A DNA stretch of 42,651 nucleotides from Oscillospiraceae bacterium (GCA_902761635.1 CACWLG010000015.1:1-42651); one strand, 5' to 3'; numbered from the stretch's first letter, positions 7,267 through 15,848 are shown. The notes: generated by a model not told the origin, from the letters alone. Translations and numbers: made by a program.

Positions 7267-8201
7267 TTTTTGCCCGCCCATTCCCGAAGCGCTTTTTTCA
7301 GCCTTCTGTCGATATCAAGTCGCGTTTCCCGGCATTCCTTCGGATGCTCTTTTCCGGCCCGGAACATGAAGCTCACCAGCAAGGAAGAGCCCACCGGAAG
7401 CATCAGCTTCAGCATGGACTCGGGAAAAGCAAAATGTGTCCCGTTCTGATAGAGCCAGGCCTCAAATACGCTCTCGTGAGGTGTTTGACGCAGACGCTGC
7501 TCCATGCGGCGAATATATTTACAGGTATCCCAAAGCACATCGTCCTCCGCACCGGCGCAGATCACTCTGCCGCGGATCCGCTCGACCTTGATTTTTTCCT
7601 CCTCCCGCAACGGGTGACGGCGCTCCGACTCGTCGAACATTTTCCGGGATGCGATCTTATCGCCGCCCGCTTTGGATTCCTGCATGATCTTCTGCCAGTA
7701 TTCCGGATGCCGGTAGGCGTAGGGCAAATACGGCAATGGCCGTCCCTGCCAGGAGACCGAGGACTCGTTGTCACCCGGCCGCTCGCGCATGCCGTCCCGT
7801 CCGTCCTGATAAAAGCCTTCCATGACGAAATCCGGCGGCGACACGGCAACCGTCAGGCTGATCTCCGGGTAGTACGACGCGGCCACGAGCGCCAGCATGC
7901 CCGTGGTGGACGCGCCGACGATCCCGATCTTTTCACAGCCCTGAGATTTCAAAAACTCGATTGCTTTCCCAAAACGTTCCAGCGGGTAATTGTGATGACC
8001 GTAATCCTTCCTGTCGGGCGACATGGCCAGGGCGTGGCAGCCTTGACGGTGCAGCCACTTCGCGGCCGAGACCGCCATGCGATCCTCGGAGGAATCCCCC
8101 AACATGAGGATCATGGCACAATTCGTCTTTTTTGCGCCTTGCAGCGGGTACCATGCTCCGCAAAACCCATCCCGCTGAGGCGTGAACGTCTGTTTCTTCA
8201 T
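7263..8201 (-). CDS. Alpha/beta hydrolase, BAAT C-terminal-like
   Basis: 312 residues, no signal peptide, so cytoplasmic. The nucleophile elbow is Gly96-Ala-Ser98-Thr-Thr-Gly; candidate acid is the Asp in Ala-Gly-Ala-Glu-Asp-Asp and candidate base the His in Asn-Gly-Thr-His-Phe. Overall layout resembles the C-terminal domain of acyl-CoA thioesterases and bile acid-CoA:amino acid N-acyltransferases (BAAT_C). It could be a thioesterase, esterase or acyltransferase; the substrate is unknown. GGGAGGCAGGAA precedes the ATG. It overlaps neighbours by four bases on both sides. Confidence 0.85.
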   Translation of the reverse strand: MKKQTFTPQRDGFCGAWYPLQGAKKTNCAMILMLGDSSEDRMAVSAAKWLHRQGCHALAMSPDRKDYGHHNYPLERFGKAIEFLKSQGCEKIGIVGASTTGMLALVAASYYPEISLTVAVSPPDFVMEGFYQDGRDGMRERPGDNESSVSWQGRPLPYLPYAYRHPEYWQKIMQESKAGGDKIASRKMFDESERRHPLREEEKIKVERIRGRVICAGAEDDVLWDTCKYIRRMEQRLRQTPHESVFEAWLYQNGTHFAFPESMLKLMLPVGSSLLVSFMFRAGKEHPKECRETRLDIDRRLKKALREWAGKK

Positions 8202-8947
8202 TTCCTGCCTCCCATAAAAGCCTCGATCTGCTCGACATATTCCTTCGGATGCGCCGCTATGTAGCCGCAGTGTGCAAAACCCTTTCGGATCGTCAGCTCT
8301 GCTTTCGGCATATAGACCGGGATCGTCTTTCTGGAATACAGCCAGTCAAAATCTTTTTCCCCAAAGTCCAGATGTAGCTTTTTCTGTTGGGCATCTGTCA
8401 TCGGACGCAGGTCATAGTGACAGCAGGCAGCGCAGATCGCATCGATATCCTCTGATGTGATACGCAGAAAGTTCTGTGTCATCATCTCCGCAAAACTATA
8501 GCCGTACATCTTGACAAGGCTTTTTGACACCTTTACCGGTTTCCTTGCCAGCTTTCTCTTCCGGCTGCGGAACAGCCTTTTCATAAACCACTCGGCAAAG
8601 GCGGCATTTCGGCACAGCGCCACGCCGTCGAACCATGCATGCTCTACCGTAAAATCTCTGTCGAGGAACAACCGGTACGCGAGCGCGACACCGAGGGACG
8701 CGCCGTAGACGAGTTTGATATACCTGCATCCGGTTTCCATCAGCCAGGCCTTGAGTTCAGCATATTCCTCATCCGCACCGGCATATCTGCCCGACACCCC
8801 ATGGCCGCCCTGATCCGGCGCGACGAAATGAAAGCTCCCCTTGAAATGGGGCGACATCAGCCCGTAGAGATCTGTCCCGGAAACCATCATTGGAGAGAGA
8901 AGGATCACGGTCGGGTCATCCCGGTTGCCGTATTCATGGATGAACAT
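8198..8947 (-). CDS. Alpha/beta hydrolase
   Basis: 249 residues, single alpha/beta-hydrolase domain. The nucleophile elbow is Tyr81-Gly-Ala-Ser84-Leu-Gly; the Ser-Pro-Met-Met loop near residue 18 would form the oxyanion hole, and the Cys/His pair in Phe-Ala-His-Cys-Gly near the C-terminus supplies the catalytic His. A basic cap segment (Arg/Lys-rich, residues about 122-145) is unusual. ATG 8947 has AAAGGA upstream; the stop overlaps the next gene. Substrate unknown. Confidence 0.86.
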   Translation of the reverse strand: MFIHEYGNRDDPTVILLSPMMVSGTDLYGLMSPHFKGSFHFVAPDQGGHGVSGRYAGADEEYAELKAWLMETGCRYIKLVYGASLGVALAYRLFLDRDFTVEHAWFDGVALCRNAAFAEWFMKRLFRSRKRKLARKPVKVSKSLVKMYGYSFAEMMTQNFLRITSEDIDAICAACCHYDLRPMTDAQQKKLHLDFGEKDFDWLYSRKTIPVYMPKAELTIRKGFAHCGYIAAHPKEYVEQIEAFMGGRK

Positions 8948-8996
8948 CAGTTTCAGCGTCCTTTCCTTTTGTCTCCCATGATCAAGTTTCTTTCAT

Positions 8997-9488
8997 TTAT
9001 TTCAACAAAAGCGTCATGATCCCGGACAGGATCGCCGAAAGCACGGCAAAGCCGACGGTACCAAGCAGCCATTTTCCGAGCTTGTCTTTTCGGTCGATAT
9101 AAGGCCGCATGTCCTCTGTGCCGGGGATGACCCATGCCTTTGTGTGCCCGACCCAGTATTCGTCGATGAAGAAACGGTCGATCAGATTTACAATGGAGAG
9201 GATCGCAAAGCTCTGCCAAAAGGCCGTCCAGAAGCCCCGCGCGCCATTCACAAGGTAGACGCTGACGAGGATAAAAACGAGATAGACCGGGATGCCCAGG
9301 CTTTTGAACAGACGCCTGTTTTTGACGATCTGCCCGGGCGTGATAAGACCGTTTTGTATGCAGCGTTCCTGCACATCCGCATGGTACAGAAAGACCATGT
9401 TGACCGCGCCTTTTCGGATGCCGACCGCGCAGAAAACGACCAGCAGCGTGCCGAGCAGCAAGCCCTCCATGACGATCTTCCCGATCAT
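8997..9488 (-). CDS. Small four-helix membrane protein, paralogue of 6784-7266
   Basis: 163 residues with hydrophobic segments at about 8-24, 68-84, 90-104 and 142-162. Same core as the 6784-7266 protein: Gly-Ala-Val-Asn, Asp-Arg-Phe, Tyr-Trp-Val-Gly-His-Thr, Ile-Pro-Gly-Thr-Glu-Asp. It overlaps the upstream hydrolase gene by four bases, with GGGAGGG inside that gene as ribosome site, and is 49 bases from the next hydrolase gene. The two paralogues each sit next to a hydrolase gene, which suggests module duplication within the operon. Confidence 0.82.
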   Translation of the reverse strand: MIGKIVMEGLLLGTLLVVFCAVGIRKGAVNMVFLYHADVQERCIQNGLITPGQIVKNRRLFKSLGIPVYLVFILVSVYLVNGARGFWTAFWQSFAILSIVNLIDRFFIDEYWVGHTKAWVIPGTEDMRPYIDRKDKLGKWLLGTVGFAVLSAILSGIMTLLLK

Positions 9489-10258
9489 GGTGTATTCCCT
9501 CCCAAAAAATGTCTGATCTCCGCGGCCATCCGATCCGGGTGCGCGATGATCTCCCCGTGGCCGAAGCCGGGAAAGGGATGGAACTCCGCGTTGGGGAAAG
9601 CGCGTTTCAGCTTTTGCACCGCCTTTTTCATGTTCGGCTCCTTCGCTCCGTACCAGACGGCAACCTTGGCCGCGCCGTCGGGTTCATAGCGGTCAATCTC
9701 CTCATAGAGCCGCAGGCCTTCTCTGGCACAGTTTTGCAGGGTCTCCAACGAAATGTGGGGCGGTATCGCCGCGAACTGCCGCAGGAGTTTCTCGTCGTCT
9801 GTCCGGGTGTAGAGCTTGAGAAGCAGCGGCAGCTTTTTCTGTCTCTGGATCTTTCCCAGCAGACGGTATTGATTGCGCGGGATGCCATACGTCACAAAGC
9901 CGTTGAAGAGCCCAAGATCCATATACTGCGGTCCGCTCAGGATCAGGGAATCCACCCGCACGCGCTGCCGGTGAAAGAGCGTGCCTGCCGTGGCGCAGCC
10001 GAAGGACTCGCCGAATACCAGCTCGACCTGCCCGTTAAGCTCTTCCTGTATGTATGCCTCCAGCTTCTCCGCCGAGGCCTCCGCCGTGGTGAAAACGCTT
10101 TGTCCCGTGCCGTCATAGCCGTCCGTGCTGACGGCGATCACATGGTAATCATTTGAAAGCAGCGGGATCACGTTCTCGAATTGCCGCCAGCTCATCATAT
10201 TGCCGGGGATCAGGACGATCCTCCGGCTGTTTTCTTTTCCGAATTCAACGACTTCCAT
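9485..10258 (-). CDS. Alpha/beta hydrolase
   Basis: 257 residues. Nucleophile Gly83-Glu-Ser85-Phe-Gly, oxyanion region Ile-Pro-Gly-Asn near residue 17, C-terminal His in Gly-Phe-Gly-His-Gly. A longer open frame upstream (to 10480) is not used: the upstream methyltransferase gene stops at 10261, and GGAG eight bases before ATG 10258 fixes the start. It has the compact layout of esterases and lipases of the alpha/beta-hydrolase_6 type. The substrate is unknown. Confidence 0.86.
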   Translation of the reverse strand: MEVVEFGKENSRRIVLIPGNMMSWRQFENVIPLLSNDYHVIAVSTDGYDGTGQSVFTTAEASAEKLEAYIQEELNGQVELVFGESFGCATAGTLFHRQRVRVDSLILSGPQYMDLGLFNGFVTYGIPRNQYRLLGKIQRQKKLPLLLKLYTRTDDEKLLRQFAAIPPHISLETLQNCAREGLRLYEEIDRYEPDGAAKVAVWYGAKEPNMKKAVQKLKRAFPNAEFHPFPGFGHGEIIAHPDRMAAEIRHFLGGNTP

Positions 10259-10260
10259 CC

Positions 10261-10845
10261 TTACTCCTTCTGAAAGCGGAAATATCCTTCCAGCCCGAGG
10301 TCGATCGCTTTCTTCACGGTACGGAAGCCGCGCCCGTTGGCCTCCCGTTCCAGCTCCTCGAAGCTGAACAGCGCCTCCTCGGCGTGATCCCAGTGGAGCA
10401 GAGCGTCCACAATGTGGATACAGCTTCTCGACAGGTCGGCGATATAGATGCAGCCGCCGTCCTTCAGTAAACGCCGGCACTCGTCAAAGAAAGAGCGCCA
10501 GCCCTCCACGTGATGAAGGATGCAGAAATCCAGCACCGCGTCGAAGCTCCCGTCCGGGAAGGCACCGAGATCATCCGCGCTGCCCTCCACGAACCGGGCG
10601 TTTGGCAGCTTCTTGTCGCGGGCAAGCGTCAGCTGCTCCGGCATGATGTCCAGCCCCGTGTAGCTGCGCGGGGCCTCCGCCGTGATCAGCGAAGCGGCGC
10701 AGCCCGAGCCGCAGCCGACCTCCAGGATGTCCCGATCTTTGATATAGAGGCCGAACTTCCGAAAGGTGGGCAGCTCGATCCTGCGGATGTACCACTTGCG
10801 GAAGCCGCTCTGCATGGCCTCGAATTCTCTTGGGCACAGTTTCAT
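10261..10845 (-). CDS. Class I SAM-dependent methyltransferase
   Basis: 194 residues, soluble. Motif I is Leu-Glu-Val-Gly-Cys-Gly-Ser-Gly, with Gly-Leu-Asp-Ile for the adenosine ribose, Asp-Gly-Ser-Phe-Asp-Ala-Val and Leu-Lys-Asp-Gly-Gly downstream: the UbiE/type-11 group. ATG 10845 overlaps the stop of the upstream hydrolase gene (ATGA) and has AAGGAG eight bases before it. The C-terminus (Leu-Glu-Gly-Tyr-Phe-Arg-Phe-Gln-Lys) suggests a complete protein. Substrate unknown. Confidence 0.88.
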   Translation of the reverse strand: MKLCPREFEAMQSGFRKWYIRRIELPTFRKFGLYIKDRDILEVGCGSGCAASLITAEAPRSYTGLDIMPEQLTLARDKKLPNARFVEGSADDLGAFPDGSFDAVLDFCILHHVEGWRSFFDECRRLLKDGGCIYIADLSRSCIHIVDALLHWDHAEEALFSFEELEREANGRGFRTVKKAIDLGLEGYFRFQKE

Positions 10846-11756
10846 TTTGTGTTCTCCTTCATACGGCGGATCATCAGCTCCCAGCCTTCTTTCGCTTCCC
10901 GGCAAATGGGGAAGACGGGATAGCAATGGAACATGCCCTCGCCGACGATCAGCTCATAGTCGACGCCGTACTTTTTCATGGCCGCCTCAAAGGAGGTTGC
11001 GCAGGCGTAGAGGGTCTCGTCGCTGCCGTAGATGAAAGTGACCTTCGGGCAGTCCGTAAAGTCGCTCTTCTGCAGCCAGATCATATAGTCCGGAACGCTG
11101 TCGTCCCCGTGGCGCATGATCTCCACGGCGGTCTTCATATACGACGCCGGGATCGCCACGTCCTTTTCGTCCAGCACCAGCATCCGCCGCCATTCCTCCT
11201 CCGTAGCCGCGCAGGTGCCGGGAGAGATCGCCATGATATAGCCCGGCATGGGTGTGTCCCCGTGGCCGTCGTTGATATAGGGGACCATGCCCAGCGCCAG
11301 ATTGCCGCCGGAGGAGGTGCCGAGCACGGAGATATGCTCCGCCTTGTAGTCTTGCAGCATGAGCCGATAGGTCTCGTGGATCATTTCGTAAGCCCTTGTC
11401 AGCGGGTAGTCCGTACACAGCGGATAATACGGGACGAACAGGTCAAGCCCCGTCTCCTTCGCAAAGCGCAGCGCCTTTTTGACAGAGCCCGGACGCGGCG
11501 CGCTGACCATACCTCCGCCGATCAGGAAAAGATTGGCTTTGTCCGTCCTTTCCCTGTGGATCAGCTTCAGCACGGGGCAGCCCATCACCTCGACACGGCT
11601 GATGAGGAAGGCGTCGTCCTTCAAATCGGGGATACGGTTTTTTGCGTTCTCCCGCCGCCGGTTTTCCAGCAGCTCCTCCGTGCTCATGCCCGCCCAGCGC
11701 TTTTTGATGTTCGCGGCCCTTACCAGCCGCTTGAGGATCTCGTATTTCACAGACAT
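10842..11756 (-). CDS. Alpha/beta hydrolase of the hormone-sensitive-lipase (HSL) type
   Basis: 304 residues. Oxyanion-hole Gly-Gly-Gly (residues 80-82, in place of the family's usual HGGG), nucleophile Gly146-Thr-Ser148-Ser-Gly-Gly, acid Asp in Tyr-Gly-Ser-Asp-Glu-Thr, base His in Gly-Met-Phe-His-Cys-Tyr. The N-terminal helical cap is short. The missing His before GGG is noted; activity is still likely since the triad is complete. AAAGGAA lies about ten bases before the ATG. Confidence 0.88.
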   Translation of the reverse strand: MSVKYEILKRLVRAANIKKRWAGMSTEELLENRRRENAKNRIPDLKDDAFLISRVEVMGCPVLKLIHRERTDKANLFLIGGGMVSAPRPGSVKKALRFAKETGLDLFVPYYPLCTDYPLTRAYEMIHETYRLMLQDYKAEHISVLGTSSGGNLALGMVPYINDGHGDTPMPGYIMAISPGTCAATEEEWRRMLVLDEKDVAIPASYMKTAVEIMRHGDDSVPDYMIWLQKSDFTDCPKVTFIYGSDETLYACATSFEAAMKKYGVDYELIVGEGMFHCYPVFPICREAKEGWELMIRRMKENTK

Positions 11757-11790
11757 AAGCTTGTCATTCCTTTCTCGCAGGGATAGGTGT

Positions 11791-12471
11791 TCAGTACGTG
11801 AGTATACCCGTATAGTCCATCAGTCCGTGCAGCAGCACCGGTAACCAGATCGTTCCGGACTTCTCCTTGAAGAACTGGAACAGGCAACCGCCGAATACAT
11901 ATCCGAGAAATGTGCCGCTGAACAGGAATCTGAGCAGCACTTCGGCGCTGATCTCAGCCCAACCCGCATCCATGAACAGATGCAGGGCGCCGAAGAGGAT
12001 GTTCGGCAGCAAATAGCGCAGCGGCCAGGAACTGTGCCGCAGAAACCAGGTACAGGCATCGTGGATAACGAATTCCTCTGCAAAGCTGATGATGACAAGG
12101 TAATAGAACAGGCTCAGCAGGATAGCGGCCTTGTCCGGCTTGACGATCAGGCCATACATGGTGAGCCCCAGGATCGCGGCGATGAGAACCGCCGCAGAGA
12201 TCCGCTGCCAGTTTCCTTGAAGCTTGAAATATAACTCCGACGCAAAATCCTTTTTCAGCACCGGCACGAAGAAGAGCAGCAGGGCCGCAGGAATCAGAAA
12301 ATCCAACAGGCATTGGCAAAGAAAAGCTGTCGGCTGTTCGGACGCAAGCCGCACAGAGATCACCGTGCCGCTTTGAACTCTCCGGTAAAACCATACGACG
12401 CTGATAAACTCAATCAGGCCGATCGCCAGCACCGCGAGGCACCCAAGCAAAGTCTTCGATTTCTCTTTCAT
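11791..12471 (-). CDS. CPBP-family intramembrane metalloprotease
   Basis: 226 residues with six to eight hydrophobic segments. The CPBP (CaaX protease and bacteriocin-processing) motifs are present: Glu132-Glu133, then Phe-Gly-Ala-Leu-His164, and His215 with Asp219 in the last helix. In motif 1 (EExxxR) the Arg is His137, a substitution of a usually conserved residue. Members cleave or bind membrane peptides; some confer peptide immunity. Its job in this operon is not evident. Only a weak ribosome site (AAGAAAAG) is seen. Confidence 0.82.
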   Translation of the reverse strand: MKEKSKTLLGCLAVLAIGLIEFISVVWFYRRVQSGTVISVRLASEQPTAFLCQCLLDFLIPAALLLFFVPVLKKDFASELYFKLQGNWQRISAAVLIAAILGLTMYGLIVKPDKAAILLSLFYYLVIISFAEEFVIHDACTWFLRHSSWPLRYLLPNILFGALHLFMDAGWAEISAEVLLRFLFSGTFLGYVFGGCLFQFFKEKSGTIWLPVLLHGLMDYTGILTY

Positions 12472-12489
12472 ATCTTTTCTTCGCTGACT

Positions 12490-13272
12490 TCAGTTCTCAT
12501 ATCCCATACATCGGTCGATCATATCCAGCACAGGCTTTTTCCATTTCTCGTCATAGAGCCAGACCTCGTGCTTCATGTCAAATTCATGGATATCCGGATC
12601 GCGGAAGTGCCGACGGTAGCGTTTGCCGTATTTCTCACCCATCTGCAGGGCGTAGACGATGTGTACCGTCGTGCCGTCCACATGGATATCGTCCTCCAGC
12701 GGCGTGATGTAGTCCGAATAAAACTCGCGGCTGATGGTCCTGGGGTTGAGCGTTTTCATGTTGTCGATGAAATCGTTGGCGAACTCCAGCGATTTGTCTC
12801 CGTCTCCGATCGCGCCCTTTTTCCGCAGCTTTGCCTTGAGCTTCGCGCGCTTCTTCTCACTGGTGCAGGCGCCGGAGAGCATGGGGCCGACGATGGCGGT
12901 CAGCAGACGCGCGGTGAGCTTTCCGCCCTGATCCAGATCGGAGGAGCCGATAAAGCCGTGGTCGATATGAATACGCTTTCTCTGAATGAGCAGGCCCACA
13001 AAGCTGCCGCCGAGGGAGGAGCCGTAAGCCCCGTCCACGCGGCCGCCGTGCTTTTCAAGGAAATAGTCCTCGATCTTCTCCGTGACCGTGAGCATATCGG
13101 TGAAAATCACCTTGGGATCGCCCTCGAAGCCGTCATAATTGACGGCGATCAGGCGATACTTCTCCGCCAGCTCGTCCAGGACGTTCTTGAAGTTGAGCTG
13201 CCAGGTGCAGGCCGTGCCCGGCAGGAGCAGCAGCGTTTTGCCGTCCGGTTTTCCGAACTCTGTGAATTGCAT
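12490..13272 (-). CDS. Alpha/beta hydrolase
   Basis: 260 residues. Nucleophile elbow Tyr-Gly84-Ser-Ser86-Leu-Gly-Gly, oxyanion region Leu-Pro-Gly-Thr near residue 19, likely acid in the Asp-Pro-Asp stretch and a His-Glu-Phe-Asp region near the C-terminus. The last His of a canonical triad is not obvious to me. A Lys/Arg-rich insertion (about residues 120-140) resembles that of the 8198-8947 protein. The start is ATG 13272 with AGGAAGG upstream; the TTG six bases earlier overlaps the previous stop. Confidence 0.82.
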   Translation of the reverse strand: MQFTEFGKPDGKTLLLLPGTACTWQLNFKNVLDELAEKYRLIAVNYDGFEGDPKVIFTDMLTVTEKIEDYFLEKHGGRVDGAYGSSLGGSFVGLLIQRKRIHIDHGFIGSSDLDQGGKLTARLLTAIVGPMLSGACTSEKKRAKLKAKLRKKGAIGDGDKSLEFANDFIDNMKTLNPRTISREFYSDYITPLEDDIHVDGTTVHIVYALQMGEKYGKRYRRHFRDPDIHEFDMKHEVWLYDEKWKKPVLDMIDRCMGYEN

Positions 13273-13274
13273 CG

Positions 13275-13880
13275 TCAAGCCTTCCTCTCACATTCCGCGT
13301 ACATCAGGGTGATGCGCGCCGCCATCTCTTTGGAGAAAGTCACGCGCCAGCCGTGAGCCTCCAGCCACGCCAGATACTCCGCACCGGTCCACTGGTGCTC
13401 GAAGCGGACGCCCGCCAGCACCAGAATGCCTGACCAGAGCCGGCTCAGTAGAGTGCCCTTGTGCTCCACAAAGTTCGGTGCGATCAGGATGCCGCCCGGA
13501 CGCAACACACGGTCGATTTCCCGCAGAGCCTTTTCCGGTTCCGGGATGATGTGCAGGGCGTTTGCGATCAGCACGGCGTCGAAGGAACCGTCCGCATAGG
13601 GCAGCTTTGTGGCGTCCGCGACCTCAAAGCGCAGATTGGCCGGGCGGTCGCCCTTCTTCGCCTGGGCGATCATGCCGTCGGAATAGTCCGTAGCCAGCAT
13701 CGTTCTGGCCGCAGGAGCCACATGCTTGGCCAGCAGCCCCGGCCCGGTGGCGATCTCCAGCACGTCCCTGTCCCGGATGACGGCGGGGATCCGCTCATAC
13801 ATGAACGTATAGATCCGCTGATCCGCCCGCATGGCCCGCTCGTAGATCGGCGCGTATAAGTCCCAGGTCGTTTTCTTCAT
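13275..13880 (-). CDS. Class I SAM-dependent methyltransferase
   Basis: 201 residues. Motif I is Leu-Glu-Ile-Ala-Thr-Gly-Pro-Gly, the variant seen in Ubi/Coq5-type methyltransferases of clostridia; Ala-Thr-Asp-Tyr-Ser follows as the acidic ribose contact, then Asp-Ala-Thr, Asp-Gly-Ser-Phe-Asp and Leu-Arg-Pro-Gly-Gly. ATG 13880 is preceded by AGGAG. The N-terminal Trp-Asp-Leu-Tyr-Ala-Pro-Ile-Tyr helix is typical. It lies two bases from the hydrolase gene downstream and four from the methyltransferase gene upstream. Substrate unknown. Confidence 0.88.
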   Translation of the reverse strand: MKKTTWDLYAPIYERAMRADQRIYTFMYERIPAVIRDRDVLEIATGPGLLAKHVAPAARTMLATDYSDGMIAQAKKGDRPANLRFEVADATKLPYADGSFDAVLIANALHIIPEPEKALREIDRVLRPGGILIAPNFVEHKGTLLSRLWSGILVLAGVRFEHQWTGAEYLAWLEAHGWRVTFSKEMAARITLMYAECERKA

Positions 13881-13884
13881 CGTT

Positions 13885-14508
13885 CTATCTCCTCGCAAGC
13901 ACACAGATCCACGGCTTCTTGCTGTGGTGAACGGCACGCACCTCCGAGAAGCCTGCTTTTCGCAGAGCGGCTTCCAACTCCTCCGCGGTGTAGCATCTCA
14001 TGCCTTCGATGATCTTCTCAAACTTCTTGCCTGTGGCGTCAAGGCCGTCCGATTCGTTGCAGATCAGGAAATACCCGCCTGGCTTGAGGACGGACGCGAC
14101 CTGTGCAAAGCATTTCTCCAGTCCCGGCCAGAAATAGACCGTTTCAAAAGCCGTGGCAAGGTCGAAGCTCTCTTTCGGCAGCGCAAGCTCGGACACATCG
14201 CCCTGCCGCAGCGTACAGCGTCCGGCATCGATGCTCTTCCTGTTATAGGCCGTCGCTTTCTCCACGGAGAGCGCGGAATAGTCGATGGCCGTCACATGGG
14301 CGGAGGGAAAGCTTTTCAGCAGCTCTCCCGCGTTTCGTCCCGCACCGCAGCCGAGGTCAACGATCTGCGCCGCCTGCATCGGCGGCAGGTGCCCAAAGCC
14401 CCAGTCCGCGAGCTCCCCGTGACCGCTGTTCATGCCGCGCAGCATCAGCGCGCCGAGAACGCCCTCCGGCTTCCTTGTCTGATTGAAAAAGCGTTTCAAA
14501 AGACCCAT
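13885..14508 (-). CDS. Class I SAM-dependent methyltransferase
   Basis: 207 residues. Motif I is Val-Asp-Leu-Gly-Cys-Gly-Ala-Gly, followed by Ala-Ile-Asp-Tyr-Ser, Gly-Asp-Val, Ser-Phe-Asp-Leu and Leu-Lys-Pro-Gly-Gly. The N-terminus (basic, Phe-Phe-Asn-Gln) and the Met-Asn-Ser-Gly-His stretch before motif I are shared by a broad group of clostridial methyltransferases without known substrate. Start 14508 has AAGGAG eleven bases upstream; longer upstream frame is noncoding overlap with the neighbour. Confidence 0.88.
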   Translation of the reverse strand: MGLLKRFFNQTRKPEGVLGALMLRGMNSGHGELADWGFGHLPPMQAAQIVDLGCGAGRNAGELLKSFPSAHVTAIDYSALSVEKATAYNRKSIDAGRCTLRQGDVSELALPKESFDLATAFETVYFWPGLEKCFAQVASVLKPGGYFLICNESDGLDATGKKFEKIIEGMRCYTAEELEAALRKAGFSEVRAVHHSKKPWICVLARR

Positions 14509-14521
14509 CGTTTTCTTCTCC

Positions 14522-15154
14522 TTATATGCTTTTTGTCCGCTCCCAGCCGTCCCCGGCGTCGGTCTCGTGCCGGACGAAAAGAAAGTCGCAGAGATCACCG
14601 CCCTGGCAGAGCGTTTTGGTACGGATGAAATCCGTGTAGGGCAGGCTGCCGTAGTTGATGATATCCGCATGGCAGCACATGGTGCCCAGCTTAAGCAGGC
14701 CGCGCCGACTGAGGATCTTCTGGTAGATGCACTCGTTGCACTCAAAATGAAAACGATCTTGGGGATCGTCCCCGTGCCAGGTGTAGCGCCAGCCATAGCC
14801 GGAACCCTTTTTAAAGCCGAAAGGTACGATCTTCTTCATCAGCGGCAGGAAAAAGCGCTTTTGAGCCAGCTTCTGCATCCCGGATGGGTCGAGGAACTTC
14901 CACATCTCCTCCGAAACTGTCTTATAAGCGTCCTCTTCGCTCCTTCCATGTCGCTGCAGCACTTCGTAAATGGCAATGGAGGACAGTATCTGCGCCATAT
15001 GCTTGTAGTTGCCCTTGTCGCAGTAGATCTTTTCTTCCTCGATCAGCTCACGCATACGGGCATAGATATCGGATTTGATCTCCTCCGGCAGCGTGGGGAA
15101 GTAATTCTGATACCGGCTGACACGAACCATTGCTTCAGGCGTGTATGCTTTCAT
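14522..15154 (-). CDS. ATC-hydrolase-like protein (L-2-amino-thiazoline-4-carboxylate hydrolase family)
   Basis: 210 residues. The C-terminal half carries family hallmarks: Phe-Glu-Cys-Asn-Glu-Cys, Cys-Cys-His-Ala-Asp, and Leu-Cys-Gln-Gly-Gly-Asp-Leu-Cys-Asp-Phe, with conserved Cys, Asp and His that could form an active site. The namesake enzyme opens the thiazoline ring of L-2-amino-thiazoline-4-carboxylate in cysteine formation; most family members are untested. No signal peptide. The second family member in the operon is at 16940-17572. In an iron-regulated setting, thiazoline-bearing metallophores are conceivable substrates, which is speculation. Confidence 0.8.
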   Translation of the reverse strand: MKAYTPEAMVRVSRYQNYFPTLPEEIKSDIYARMRELIEEEKIYCDKGNYKHMAQILSSIAIYEVLQRHGRSEEDAYKTVSEEMWKFLDPSGMQKLAQKRFFLPLMKKIVPFGFKKGSGYGWRYTWHGDDPQDRFHFECNECIYQKILSRRGLLKLGTMCCHADIINYGSLPYTDFIRTKTLCQGGDLCDFLFVRHETDAGDGWERTKSI

Positions 15155-15167
15155 GCGTCTCTTCTCC

Positions 15168-15848
15168 TCACTTCACGCAGCGGAAGATGCCCTCCGCGCG
15201 GACAGAGTGTACCTCAACCTCGGCATACAGTTCGTGCAGGCGCGATCCCAAACTGCCGATCGTCTCAAAGGGCGGGGTGAAGAAGCCTTTGGGAACATAC
15301 ATGCGCCGCACAAACCAGTCCGTGCGACCGAAGCGTCCGGCAATATAGAAGCAGCCGCAGAAGATCCCGCCGGGTTTCAGGACACGGAAGGTCTCACGGA
15401 ACGCGGCGTCCTTGTCCGGGAAGGCGTGGAAACCATTGAGCGAAAGCACGAGGTCAAAGCTCTCATCCGCAAAGGGCAGCGCGCCCACGTCGCCCTGCAC
15501 GAACGACACGTTGGATACCCCCATGCGTGATGCGCGCTTTTTCGCGTTTTCCATCATGTCGGCGGAGTAGTCAAGGCATGTTACCTTTGCCTCCGGAAGG
15601 GAGGCATAGAGCGGCATCGTCAGCACGCCTGTGCCTACCGGCACCTCCAGGAGACTCCCGGAGAAGCCCTCCGGGATCGGCGCGAGCGCGTCCTCGATCC
15701 ATTTTGCCGCCAGCTCTTTATCCAATCCCCAAACCAGGCTGTCCATCAGCTTGCCCAGGAGCGTAGAGCGGGTGATGATCCCGTCATAAAGATTGCCGAA
15801 TTCGCCGAGCTCCTTGTAGGACCGGCGGATCTCGTCATGTCGTGTCAT
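15168..15848 (-). CDS. Class I SAM-dependent methyltransferase
   Basis: 226 residues. Motif I is the variant Leu-Glu-Val-Pro-Val-Gly-Thr-Gly, followed by Cys-Leu-Asp-Tyr-Ser, Gly-Asp-Val-Gly, Asp-Glu-Ser-Phe-Asp and Leu-Lys-Pro-Gly-Gly. The later segment with Gly-Arg-Thr-Asp and Val-Pro-Lys-Gly-Phe-Phe may contact the substrate. ATG 15848 overlaps the upstream stop (ATGA). This subtype (EVPVGTG) is frequent in gut clostridia, usually annotated only by domain. Confidence 0.87.
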   Translation of the reverse strand: MTRHDEIRRSYKELGEFGNLYDGIITRSTLLGKLMDSLVWGLDKELAAKWIEDALAPIPEGFSGSLLEVPVGTGVLTMPLYASLPEAKVTCLDYSADMMENAKKRASRMGVSNVSFVQGDVGALPFADESFDLVLSLNGFHAFPDKDAAFRETFRVLKPGGIFCGCFYIAGRFGRTDWFVRRMYVPKGFFTPPFETIGSLGSRLHELYAEVEVHSVRAEGIFRCVK

